Shown here: piece by piece, positions 13,252-21,299 of the stretch | Position numbering within the stretch: position 1 is the stretch's first letter | Layout: each line of letters starts with the position of its first letter | Assembly: GCA_020026285.1 (NCBI GenBank) | Contig: JAHHQS010000059.1 | Coordinates: forward strand, 1 to 22,104 | Length of the DNA: 22,104 nucleotides | From: Parabacteroides sp. | GTDB taxonomy: Bacteria > Bacteroidota > Bacteroidia > Bacteroidales > Tannerellaceae | Direction: 5' to 3' | Notes under the pieces: generated by a model | The model's database searches: none | What the model saw: only the letters and a program-made list of their open reading frames with translations | What the model was told of the DNA's origin: nothing | Translations under genes and position numbers: made by a program

Positions 13252-14425
13252 TCTTTTAGGAAAAGTCGTTATTGCGATTATGGCAGGTATTGTTTTTGGA
13301 CAGTTCCTGCCAAATAGTATAGCCAGAATCTTTGTAACTTTCAATTCTCTGTTTGGAAATTTCCTTTCCTTTGCGATTCCGTTAATCATTTTAGGTTTAG
13401 TTACTCCTGCCATTGGCGAGTTGGGTAAAGGAGCCGGTAAGTTATTAGCTGTTACAGCTTTAATCGCTTATGGATCGACTATCTTTTCTGGATTTTTCAC
13501 TTTCTTTAGTTGTGATGCTGTTTTCCCAGAGATACTACCTCATAACGCTGAATTAGCAAAAGTAGATAATCCGGGAGATTTTATGTTAATTCCGTATTTT
13601 CAGGTAGCAATGCCTCCTTTAATGGATGTAATGACTGCTTTGCTTCTTTCATTCACGATTGGTCTGGGATTGTCGTATATTGATGGAATTACCTTGAAGA
13701 GAGGTTTTACAGATTTTAAAGAAATTATCATCGACTTGATAGAAGTCGTTATTATACCTTTATTACCATTACATATATTTGGTCTGTTCTTGAATATGAC
13801 GGTAAGTGGGCAGGTTATGGATATTGTAATGATGTTCCTTAAAGTGATAATAGTCATTTTTATATTGCATGTAGCTTTACTGTTAATACAATTCTCATTG
13901 GCAGGAGCTGTGAGCGGAAAGAATCCTTTTCGTTTGTTGCAGAATATGCTCCCGGCTTATGCAACTGCTTTAGGAACCCAGTCTTCTGCTGCTACTATTC
14001 CGGTAACATTGGCACAGGCAGTAAAAAATGGAGTGAGGGAGAATATTGCAGTCTTCGTTATACCTCTTTGTGCAACTATTCATTTGGCTGGAAGTACGAT
14101 GAAAATTGTAGCTTGTGCTATGGCCATTATGTTGATGTCTGGAGAACCGGTAACTCTATCTCACTTTGCCGGATTTATTTTGATGCTGGGAATTACAATG
14201 GTGGCTGCTCCCGGCGTTCCAGGCGGTGCTATTATGGCAGCATTGGGATTGTTACAGAGTATGCTGGGATTTAATGAGACATTACAGGCTTTGATGATAG
14301 CATTATATATTGCAATGGACAGTTTTGGTACGGCTTGTAATGTAACAGGTGATGGTGCAATAGCTATTCTTGTTGATAAAATAGCAGGTAAATGGCATAA
14401 AACAACTGTTGTAGAAAGTAAATAG
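13232..14425 (+). CDS. Dicarboxylate/amino acid:cation symporter (DAACS family)
   Basis: Inner-membrane symporter of 397 residues in the GltP/SstT/DctA fold. HP1 is seen as 'ATALGTQSSAATIPVT' (244-259) and HP2 as 'APGVPGGAIMAALGLL' (326-341). The TM8 substrate/Na+ motif reads 'MDSFGTACNVTGDG' (362-375): Asp363, Thr367, Asn370 and Asp374 match GltPh Asp394, Thr398, Asn401 and Asp405, but the position of GltPh Arg397 is Gly366. That Arg holds the acidic side chain of aspartate/glutamate, so a neutral substrate (as in SstT or ASC carriers) is more likely. Translation starts 20 nt inside nhaC, suggesting coupling. The substrate is not proven. Confidence 0.88.
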   Translation: MKKIKISLLGKVVIAIMAGIVFGQFLPNSIARIFVTFNSLFGNFLSFAIPLIILGLVTPAIGELGKGAGKLLAVTALIAYGSTIFSGFFTFFSCDAVFPEILPHNAELAKVDNPGDFMLIPYFQVAMPPLMDVMTALLLSFTIGLGLSYIDGITLKRGFTDFKEIIIDLIEVVIIPLLPLHIFGLFLNMTVSGQVMDIVMMFLKVIIVIFILHVALLLIQFSLAGAVSGKNPFRLLQNMLPAYATALGTQSSAATIPVTLAQAVKNGVRENIAVFVIPLCATIHLAGSTMKIVACAMAIMLMSGEPVTLSHFAGFILMLGITMVAAPGVPGGAIMAALGLLQSMLGFNETLQALMIALYIAMDSFGTACNVTGDGAIAILVDKIAGKWHKTTVVESK

Positions 14426-14436
14426 AAAAATCGTTT

Positions 14437-14910
14437 ATGGATATTCTCCTGGTAAGTCTGGAAGATTCTTGTAGAAGCAGAATAGCTCAAGGTTTATTAA
14501 GTTCTTTTGGAAGAGGAATGCGAATAGAAACTGCAGGTATTGCAGAAGGTAGTCAGGTTCCGGATATTGTTTGTAAGGTGATGGAAGATAATGGTCATGA
14601 AGTTGTGACAAATAAACCTCTTGCCTTGTCGTCATTCATTGGACAATCTTGGGACTATGTAATAACTTTGTGTAAGGAAGCAGAAGATGAGGTGAAACAT
14701 CTCAACATCCGATCAAATCATCTGGTGTCTTTTGATTTTGATGATCCTTTTAAAAAGAGAGGATTGGATGAAGAGGAGCAGGAGGAAATTCTATTAGAAG
14801 TTTATCAGGATATGGATCATCAACTTTATTGTTTTTATCGCGATGAATTAAGAGAACAGTTACTCCCTCGTTGTACTTGTGGTGCTAATACTTATTGCCG
14901 CTGTGAATAG
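14437..14910 (+). CDS. ArsC/LMW-phosphatase-like protein lacking the catalytic cysteine
   Basis: A 157-residue protein with the fold signs of low-molecular-weight tyrosine phosphatases and thioredoxin-type arsenate reductases. The P-loop CxxxxxR is degenerate: 'LLVSLEDSCRSRIAQGLL' has Ser7 (codon AGT) where the nucleophilic Cys should be, while Cys12-Arg13-Ser14 remain; the GN of the usual loop reads ED. 'DYVITLCKEA' keeps a Cys (79) at the place of ArsC Cys82, the ArsC Cys89 partner is missing, and 'FDDPF' (101-105) keeps the DP general-acid motif. The C-terminus ends with a CxCGxxxxCxC cluster (Cys146, 148, 154, 156), which could bind a metal or metalloid. Ordinary phosphatase or arsenate reductase activity is unlikely. 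It follows the symporter by 11 nt, as third gene of the operon. Confidence 0.8.
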   Translation: MDILLVSLEDSCRSRIAQGLLSSFGRGMRIETAGIAEGSQVPDIVCKVMEDNGHEVVTNKPLALSSFIGQSWDYVITLCKEAEDEVKHLNIRSNHLVSFDFDDPFKKRGLDEEEQEEILLEVYQDMDHQLYCFYRDELREQLLPRCTCGANTYCRCE

Positions 14911-14956
14911 CGTAAAGATATTGTGTCGTAAGGAAAAAAATTGTCGACGTTATATA

Positions 14957-14995
14957 AAAAAACGTCCAATGTTTATAAAAGCATTGGACGTTTTT
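14957..14995. terminator. Bidirectional terminator
   Basis: AAACGTCCAATG (14960-14971) pairs perfectly with CATTGGACGTTT (14982-14993) around a 10-nt loop, with an A-run before and T5 after. It sits between the convergent ArsC-like and Tricorn-like genes and can serve both. Confidence 0.85.
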
Positions 14996-15021
14996 GGTAT
15001 AATTAAATCTGATCAGATTTC

Positions 15022-18000
15022 TTATTTCTTAGGAGCCCAGTTACGTGGAGCAGGTGCTTTTTTAATAGGTTTACGGTCTTTTAATTGAGACATAACCTCT
15101 TCGATAGCCTTGTTTAACTGCTGATCTTCTCCATTCCATTCTTTAATTGGATCATTGTCAATTAAAATATCCGGATCAACACCATGATTTTCGATAATCC
15201 AGTCGCCTGTCTTAGCATCGAAGCTTGTGAAGAATGGAACACGGATATCTGTACCATCCATATATGGAAGTGAACCGCTGATACCAACAATTCCTCCCCA
15301 AGTACGAGTACCGATCAATTTACCTAATTTCAAGGCTTTGAATCCCCATGGGAATAAATCTCCATCAGATGCAGAGTATTTGTTTACCAGACATACTTTC
15401 GGACCTACCTGTACTGCATCAGGAACCGTTCCTACACGATTCGTTCCACGACCCATAGTCAAACGATAAGGTTCACGAGAAAGACGTTCCAGTATCATAG
15501 GAGAAACATTACCACCACCATTTGCACGGTCATCGATAATCAGTCCTTCTTTATCCAGTTGAGGATAGAAATAACGAGCGAATTCATTCAGTCCATCAGG
15601 TCCCATATCAGGAATATAGATATAACCAATCTTTCCATTAGAAGCTTTATCTACTTTCTTGATGTTATCTTGAACCCAGTTATAATGGTACAATGAATAT
15701 TCTTCCTGTAGAGGAGTAATAACTACTTTATGAGCTCCGTCCAGTTGAGGTTTGCTGTTGATAGTCAGTTCTGTTGGAACATTAGCTTTACCTACTAGTA
15801 ATTCGAACATGTTCTTGACGTTCTTGGTTGGAACGCCATCGATAGCTACGATATAATCACCCACATTGGCTTTGATACCCGGTTCATTTAGAGGAGAACG
15901 AAGTTTCTTGTTCCAGTTAGCTCCTTCCAGAATCTTTTCCAGTTTAAAGAAACCACTCTTGTCTCTTGAAATTTCAGCACCAAGTAATCCCATGTTCAAA
16001 CGTTCCGGACGATCAGTCTCACCTGGATTAACATAAGCGTGACCACAAGTCAGTTCAGCAATCATTTCGCCAATGATGTAGTTCAAATCCAAACGAGTCT
16101 TTACGAAAGGAAGAAGAACTTCATATTTCTTTTTCATGGCTTTCCAATCGAAACCATGCATACTTGGCTGATAGAAGCCATCCCGGTATGCACGCCACGC
16201 TTCATCAAAGATTTGAGCCCATTCTTGTGTATAGTCAATATTGATCTTGATATTCGAAAGATCAACGGCTTCACTTAGATTGGCTTTAGTTGTTGGGAAA
16301 GAAGTTACATACAGCTTTTCACCTTGCTGGAATAAAGCTTTCTTTCCATTCGCTGTGATATCAACGATTTGTCCGTTGAAAACAGTTTCTTCTTTCAAAG
16401 TCTTCAGGTTGAATACTTTTGTACCATTCATGGTAGCATAGAATACTTTTTCACCATCAGAATAGAAATTACCGTAATAAGAAGGAGAAACAGGAAGTTT
16501 TACGATACGATCGTTGATCCCTTCGAAGTCGATCTTGACGACATTGTCTTTTACTTCTTTCTTCTCATCCTTTTGTACATCTTTCTTTTCTGTATTCTCC
16601 ATCTTGATGGTATCATCTTTTTCCAGGAATGGTGAAGGCGTTTCCTTATCTAATAAAGCCAGATAAACACCATTCATCTTGCTATAGATATGATTCCATT
16701 CCAATTGTCCGTAACTAGGATGGAAATCTCTTGCAGAAGTGAAAATTATATATTTGCCATCTGTACTGAATACAGGTGAATTAGAAGAATACCATTTGTC
16801 TGTTATAGCATATTCTTTCTTTTGTTCGATATTGAAAACATAAATGATAGAGTTCTCGTTTTCTGCAGTACGGGTATAAGTCAGCCATTTGCTGTCGGCA
16901 GAGAAAGATACGCTTCTCGGTTCTCCGGCAGGATCCTGAAGTAATACAGTTTTCTGTTTATTTGTTACGTCTACCAGATTGATTCTGTTCTGACGGTCTG
17001 TATAAACAATCTTTTTGGCATCCGGACTCCAACGGAAAGAACGAATGTAAGTATCATTGTTTTTTGTCAGCTGAACAGCTTCTTTTCCAATAATATCTTC
17101 CTGAAGATAAAGTTCTGTTTCTCCTGTTCTATCCGAAATAAAAGCAATCTGTTTGCCATCAGGAGACCATTGAGCATTTCTTTCGTGAGCACCAGGAGTG
17201 TGAGTGATGTTTTTACTGACACCTTTATCTGAAGCGATATTGAAAACTTCACCACGGGCGGTAATCGCTATTCTTTCGCCATTTGGAGAAAGACTTGCGT
17301 CTGTAATATAATCTGCACCGTCTTTAACTGTCTGACGGGCATAAATATTGTCGGAGGTAAGAGATATGTTTACTTTTTCAGCCTGAGTACTACCAGCCTT
17401 CAGTTTATAGATATAACCTCCATTTTCGAATACAATCATATCACCATTGCAGGAAGGGAACTTGATATCATATTCCGTAAAATTGGTGACTTTTTTAGTC
17501 TCTTTGCTTTGTGTATTGTATACGAAAAGATTCATGATATGATCCCTGTCCGAAATGAAATAGATATCATCCCCAATCCACATCGGGAAGATATCCTGGG
17601 CTTCATTGTTAGTCACATTTTCGACTTTCTGTCGGGCTGGATCATAAATCCATACATCATCGGCCATACCTCCTTTGTAATGTTTCCATGTTCTGAATTC
17701 ACGCATTACTCGGTTGTATGCCAATTTTTTTCCATCCGGAGAGTAAGAACAGAAACCTCCTTCAGGTAATGGAATGACGGTTGGTAATCCACCTTGCTGA
17801 TTAACGGTATAAAGTTTGCCGGAGAAGCCGTCACCAATACGGTTACGGTAAACGATATTCTGGCCATCCTTACTCCATCCCATGACGATATTGTTCGGTC
17901 CCATTCGGTCACCTAAATCATCACGGCTGTTAGTTGCCGTATAAGTTACACGTAAAGGTTCGCCTCCATTTACAGGGATGGTGAATACTTCCGTATTACC

Positions 18001-18246
18001 ATCATATTGGCCAGTGAATGCAATCGTTTTTCCATCGGGAGAAAATTTAGGGAACATTTCATATCCCACATGTGAAGTCAGTCTTTGAGCTTCACCTCCG
18101 TTAATTGGAACTTGGTATAAATCGCCTCCATAAGAAAAGACGATCTCCTTTCCATTGGTAGTAGGGAAGCGTAGAAGTCTTGCTTCGTTTGCAGCTGCAG
18201 TCAAAGTAAGACCTGAAAGGGCAATAAGTATTAATTTCTTGCTCAT
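15022..18246 (-). CDS. Exported Tricorn-like protease (S41 peptidase with beta-propellers, PDZ)
   Basis: A 1074-residue protease. The signal peptide 'MSKKLILIALSGLTLTAAA' precedes about 600 residues of PD40/WD40-like propeller repeats ('FSPDGKTIAF', 'YSPDGKKLAY', 'WSPDGKQIAF', 'FSTDGKYIIF'). A Lys/Glu/Asp-rich linker lies near 540-570, a PDZ domain near 760-850 ('GDYIVAIDGVPTKN') and the S41 core follows. Catalytic residues fit His736 ('CGHAYV'), Ser960 ('YSASDGD') and Glu1019 ('IIENHGVDPD'), as in Tricorn. It degrades peptides; the signal peptide places it in the periplasm, unlike archaeal Tricorn. The start at 18246 is chosen because the promoter box at 18268-18275 would begin the transcript near 18261, after the alternative ATG at 18279. 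A divergent promoter feeds the fucosidase gene. Confidence 0.92.
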   Translation of the reverse strand: MSKKLILIALSGLTLTAAANEARLLRFPTTNGKEIVFSYGGDLYQVPINGGEAQRLTSHVGYEMFPKFSPDGKTIAFTGQYDGNTEVFTIPVNGGEPLRVTYTATNSRDDLGDRMGPNNIVMGWSKDGQNIVYRNRIGDGFSGKLYTVNQQGGLPTVIPLPEGGFCSYSPDGKKLAYNRVMREFRTWKHYKGGMADDVWIYDPARQKVENVTNNEAQDIFPMWIGDDIYFISDRDHIMNLFVYNTQSKETKKVTNFTEYDIKFPSCNGDMIVFENGGYIYKLKAGSTQAEKVNISLTSDNIYARQTVKDGADYITDASLSPNGERIAITARGEVFNIASDKGVSKNITHTPGAHERNAQWSPDGKQIAFISDRTGETELYLQEDIIGKEAVQLTKNNDTYIRSFRWSPDAKKIVYTDRQNRINLVDVTNKQKTVLLQDPAGEPRSVSFSADSKWLTYTRTAENENSIIYVFNIEQKKEYAITDKWYSSNSPVFSTDGKYIIFTSARDFHPSYGQLEWNHIYSKMNGVYLALLDKETPSPFLEKDDTIKMENTEKKDVQKDEKKEVKDNVVKIDFEGINDRIVKLPVSPSYYGNFYSDGEKVFYATMNGTKVFNLKTLKEETVFNGQIVDITANGKKALFQQGEKLYVTSFPTTKANLSEAVDLSNIKINIDYTQEWAQIFDEAWRAYRDGFYQPSMHGFDWKAMKKKYEVLLPFVKTRLDLNYIIGEMIAELTCGHAYVNPGETDRPERLNMGLLGAEISRDKSGFFKLEKILEGANWNKKLRSPLNEPGIKANVGDYIVAIDGVPTKNVKNMFELLVGKANVPTELTINSKPQLDGAHKVVITPLQEEYSLYHYNWVQDNIKKVDKASNGKIGYIYIPDMGPDGLNEFARYFYPQLDKEGLIIDDRANGGGNVSPMILERLSREPYRLTMGRGTNRVGTVPDAVQVGPKVCLVNKYSASDGDLFPWGFKALKLGKLIGTRTWGGIVGISGSLPYMDGTDIRVPFFTSFDAKTGDWIIENHGVDPDILIDNDPIKEWNGEDQQLNKAIEEVMSQLKDRKPIKKAPAPRNWAPKK

Positions 18247-18267
18247 AGTATTATGAATTAATTTATA

Positions 18268-18275
18268 CAAAGGTA
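18268..18275 (-). promoter_or_regulatory. Promoter -7 box for the Tricorn-like protease gene
   Basis: On the minus strand TACCTTTG matches TAnnTTTG exactly, 22 bp before the ATG at 18246. It rules out the ATG at 18279 if it is used. No good -33 box is seen. Confidence 0.5.
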
Positions 18276-18312
18276 ACATATAATTGATAAATGAGATATT
18301 ATTTAAAGTCTG

Positions 18313-18344
18313 TTTCTTTTTCCCGATTTATAAGATTATCTTTG
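18313..18344 (+). promoter_or_regulatory. Promoter for the fucosidase gene
   Basis: TATCTTTG (18337-18344) matches TAnnTTTG exactly, and TTTC at 18313-18316 lies 20 bp upstream, close to the -33 TTTG consensus. Transcription would start near 18350. Confidence 0.5.
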
Positions 18345-18371
18345 AAAACTAACTAAATGATACAATCGAGT

Positions 18372-20423
18372 ATGAAATTTTATCAAGGTCTATTATTGAG
18401 TGGTACTTTATTAGGAACGTTTGTGTTAACTTCTTGTAAGGATGTGCCGGCTCCGGAAGCGATTTTACCTGTGCCGACGGCGGATCAGGTGGAATGGCAG
18501 AAAATGGAAACTTATGCATTTGTCCATTTTGGATTGAATACTTTTAATGATCTGGAATGGGGATTCGGAGACACACCTGCTTCAACATTTAATCCTACAG
18601 ATTTGGATTGTGACCAATGGGTTCGTACCATTAAGGCTGCAGGTTTGAAAGGTGTAATTCTGACAGCAAAGCACCATGATGGTTTTTGTCTGTGGCCAAC
18701 AGCAACAACTGAATATTCTATCAAGAATTCTCCTTGGAAAAATGGTAAAGGAGATATGGTTCGTGAATTGTCTGACGCTTGTGCCAGACATGGCTTAAAA
18801 TTCGGACTTTATCTTTCCCCCTGGGATCGAAACAGTGATAATTATGGATTCCCTGAGTACGTTGATAAATTTCATGCTCAGATGAATGAACTGATAAGTA
18901 ATTATGGCCCTTTGTTTGAATATTGGTTTGATGGAGCTAACGGAGGTGATGGATGGTATGGTGGTGCAAAGGAAAAACGTTCGATTGATGCCAAGACTTA
19001 TTATAAATATGAAGAAGCTCGTGCCGCAATTAAGGAAAAACATCCAAAGGCTATGATTTTTGGAGGAACAGTTCCTGATATTCGTTGGATTGGTAATGAA
19101 AGTGGATGGGCTGGTGATACTAACTGGTCTCTTTATTCTCCTGAAAAAGAGAAGCATTATACCGAAAATCAATCAGGAATGGAAGACGGTGATAAATGGC
19201 TTCCGGGAGAATGTGATGTTTCAATTCGTCCGGGCTGGTTCTATCATGCTCGTGAAGACCATCAGGTCAAATCTTTGTCAGCATTAGTTGATCTGTATTA
19301 TCGAAGTGTCGGACATAATGCCAATTTCCTTCTGAACTTTCCGGTTGCATTGAATGGAAAAATTGCGCCTATGGATTCTATTCGTGCTATTGAATGGTAT
19401 CAGACAATTAAAAATGACTTGAAAACAAATCTATTGCAGAATGCTTATGTCCAGGCAACGAATTCTCGTGGTCGTAAATATTCTCCAGCTAAGGTGACTG
19501 ATGGAAACTGGGATACTTATTGGGCTACAGACGACGATGTCACTCGTGCTTCTTTGACGTTTACATTAACTCCTGCTTCTGAAGTAAACCGGTTAATGAT
19601 TCAGGAATATATTCCTCTCGGACAGAGAGTAAAATCATTTACCATAGAATATGAACATGATGGTAAGTGGACAGAAGTAGAGCCTGTAGACAAAACAACA
19701 ACTATTGGTTATAAACGTATTGTCCGATTCAAAACTGTTCAGGCCGATAAAATACGAGTTAATTTCCTGGAAGCTAAAGGTCCGCTTTGTATCAATAATG
19801 TGGAAGCTTATCTGGCCCCGGCATTATTGACAGAGCCTGTTATTTCACGAGATAAGGATGATCTTGTTTCTGTTAAAGCGGGAGATACCGGATCATCTGT
19901 TTTTTATACGACAGATGGAAAGAATCCTGATAAGAATTCTTTGCTTTATGAGAAACCTTTTGTTTTGAATCATAAAGGGACAGTTAAGGCTGTTGTTTAT
20001 GATCCGGTATTTGATAAATACAGTCCAGTAAGTTCTAGAGAGTTTGATATTTCTTCGAAAATTTATTTGGTGGATGATGAAAAGGCGAGGGTAATATTTG
20101 ATGGAAATGGCTATTCTGCCTATTATTTGCCACAAGGGGATAATGATTTGACTGTGAAGTTGTCAGAAGAAAATACAATAACAGGTTTCCGTTATACACC
20201 AAATCAGGGAAGAGATTCGAGAGGCCATATATCCAATTATAAATTTTATATAGATGGAAAATTGGTGTCAAGTGGAGAGTTCTCAAATATTAAAGCGAAT
20301 CCAATAGAGCAGGTAATTCATTTTTCTCCTGTCAAAGGAAAGAGTGTCAAGCTGGAGTCTGTTCGTAATGTGGATGATTTTAAAGCTACGGGTATAGGTG
20401 AATTCTCTGTGATAACAGAATAA
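18372..20423 (+). CDS. GH29 alpha-L-fucosidase lipoprotein with C-terminal carbohydrate-binding-like domains
   Basis: Removes terminal alpha-L-fucose, probably from host or dietary glycans. A 683-residue protein starting '[22 protein letters not shown]', a lipoprotein signal with lipid Cys22. The catalytic barrel (about 35-345) shows '[11 protein letters not shown]', '[11 protein letters not shown]' and '[11 protein letters not shown]', the last with predicted nucleophile Asp187; Glu280 in 'PGECDVSI' is a candidate acid/base. Downstream is an F5/8-type (discoidin) region (about 355-485, '[10 protein letters not shown]'), a chitobiase-C-like segment (~490-555, '[11 protein letters not shown]') and a second F5/8-like region to the end. 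The in-frame ATG at 18357 is an alternative start, but the promoter box would leave it only a ~7-nt leader. It is a single gene ended by the hairpin at 20443-20497; no SusC/SusD genes adjoin. Confidence 0.92.
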   Translation: MKFYQGLLLSGTLLGTFVLTSCKDVPAPEAILPVPTADQVEWQKMETYAFVHFGLNTFNDLEWGFGDTPASTFNPTDLDCDQWVRTIKAAGLKGVILTAKHHDGFCLWPTATTEYSIKNSPWKNGKGDMVRELSDACARHGLKFGLYLSPWDRNSDNYGFPEYVDKFHAQMNELISNYGPLFEYWFDGANGGDGWYGGAKEKRSIDAKTYYKYEEARAAIKEKHPKAMIFGGTVPDIRWIGNESGWAGDTNWSLYSPEKEKHYTENQSGMEDGDKWLPGECDVSIRPGWFYHAREDHQVKSLSALVDLYYRSVGHNANFLLNFPVALNGKIAPMDSIRAIEWYQTIKNDLKTNLLQNAYVQATNSRGRKYSPAKVTDGNWDTYWATDDDVTRASLTFTLTPASEVNRLMIQEYIPLGQRVKSFTIEYEHDGKWTEVEPVDKTTTIGYKRIVRFKTVQADKIRVNFLEAKGPLCINNVEAYLAPALLTEPVISRDKDDLVSVKAGDTGSSVFYTTDGKNPDKNSLLYEKPFVLNHKGTVKAVVYDPVFDKYSPVSSREFDISSKIYLVDDEKARVIFDGNGYSAYYLPQGDNDLTVKLSEENTITGFRYTPNQGRDSRGHISNYKFYIDGKLVSSGEFSNIKANPIEQVIHFSPVKGKSVKLESVRNVDDFKATGIGEFSVITE

Positions 20424-20442
20424 ACTCTTTTACCAAATAAGG

Positions 20443-20497
20443 AACGGAAGATAAGGAGATAGTAATACTACTATTATACCTTATCTTCCGTTTTTTT
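20443..20497 (+). terminator. Terminator after the fucosidase gene
   Basis: A 14-bp perfect stem AACGGAAGATAAGG / CCTTATCTTCCGTT holds a loop that can itself pair (TAGT/ACTA), and is followed by a T-run. It lies 20 bp past the fucosidase stop, between convergent genes. Confidence 0.88.
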
Positions 20498-20509
20498 CTA
20501 TATCGACGG

Positions 20510-21163
20510 TTAGGCTTCCACGAAGTCCAGGATATCTTTTGCTTCTTGTGCTATAAATCTAGGGGAAAACTCTTTTAATTCAGAAGCCGGTCTGAATCCC
20601 CATGTTACTCCACAAGCGTCGACATGACTATTAATAGCAGTCTGCATATCTACATTGGAGTCTCCAACATATAATGTATCTTCATGAGAAACTTTTGCGA
20701 TATCCATTATTTCTAGAACTACCGCAGGATCCGGTTTGGTCTTTACTCCTTCACGTTGCCCGAATACGGCACAGAAATGGATCTCCGGGAAGAAATCGGA
20801 AATTAATTGGGCTGTCGCTTTCTGATATTTATTCGAAGCCACGGCAATCAGTAAACCTTTCTTTTGTAATTCAAGCAGCATATCAGATATGCCTTGATAC
20901 GGTCTGCTGAGGTCTGCCTTATGAGCATCGTAATATTCCAGAAAATCCTTACGTATGGCAGCTATATTCTCTGTAGATTTTTCCCCTTCGGGAAGAGCAC
21001 GCTCAAACAGTTTGTTTATACCATTTCCTACAAAGTAATTGTATTCTTCCAGCTGGTGAGTTGGAAATCCGTTCCTGGCTAAAGCAAAGTTGGTACTGTT
21101 CGCTAAATCAGCGATTGTATTCAACAATGTTCCGTCTAAGTCGAATATGATTAATTTCTTCAT
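20510..21163 (-). CDS. HAD-family phosphatase (phosphoglycolate phosphatase-like)
   Basis: A 217-residue haloacid dehalogenase-superfamily hydrolase. Motif I 'FDLDGTLLNT' gives the nucleophile Asp8 and acid/base Asp10, motif II is Ser110 in 'VASNK', motif III Lys143 in 'KTKPDP', and motif IV 'VGDSNVDMQTA' gives Asp168 and Asp172. An alpha-helical cap lies between residues ~15 and 85, as in Gph/PgmB-type enzymes that dephosphorylate small metabolites such as 2-phosphoglycolate. All residues are intact. The exact substrate cannot be read from the sequence; phosphoglycolate is the closest family guess. It has its own promoter downstream of the rpsA terminator. Confidence 0.9.
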   Translation of the reverse strand: MKKLIIFDLDGTLLNTIADLANSTNFALARNGFPTHQLEEYNYFVGNGINKLFERALPEGEKSTENIAAIRKDFLEYYDAHKADLSRPYQGISDMLLELQKKGLLIAVASNKYQKATAQLISDFFPEIHFCAVFGQREGVKTKPDPAVVLEIMDIAKVSHEDTLYVGDSNVDMQTAINSHVDACGVTWGFRPASELKEFSPRFIAQEAKDILDFVEA

Positions 21164-21218
21164 TTAATTATACCGTTTTGAATGATTATTGATCAGTCAT
21201 CTTCTCCGACCAATGGTG

Positions 21219-21250
21219 CAAAAGTAGAAAAACACATTTATATAAACAAA
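21219..21250 (-). promoter_or_regulatory. Promoter for the HAD phosphatase gene
   Basis: On the minus strand TTTG (21250-21247) and TACTTTTG (21226-21219) are separated by exactly 20 bp, the best full match to the Bacteroides -33/-7 consensus in the window. The -33 TTTG is the end of the rpsA terminator T-run. The leader would be about 49 nt. Confidence 0.6.
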
Positions 21251-21279
21251 AAAGCCGATTCCATAAAGGAACCGGCTTT
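21245..21279 (-). terminator. Terminator after rpsA
   Basis: On the minus strand AAAGCCGGTTCC (21279-21268) pairs with GGAATCGGCTTT (21262-21251), with one A-C mismatch and a 5-nt loop. A run of Ts follows, 20 bp past the rpsA stop. Confidence 0.85.
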
Positions 21280-21299
21280 CTTATATCATCATTGAATGA

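Noticed and set aside
14437..14910. Annotating the third operon gene as a working arsenate reductase.
   Set aside because: The nucleophilic Cys is Ser and the Cys89 equivalent is missing, and no other arsenic-resistance genes (arsR, arsB/acr3) are nearby.
18372..20423. A polysaccharide utilisation locus around the fucosidase.
   Set aside because: No SusC/SusD pair, sensor or second glycoside hydrolase adjoins; the gene is alone between its own promoter and terminator.
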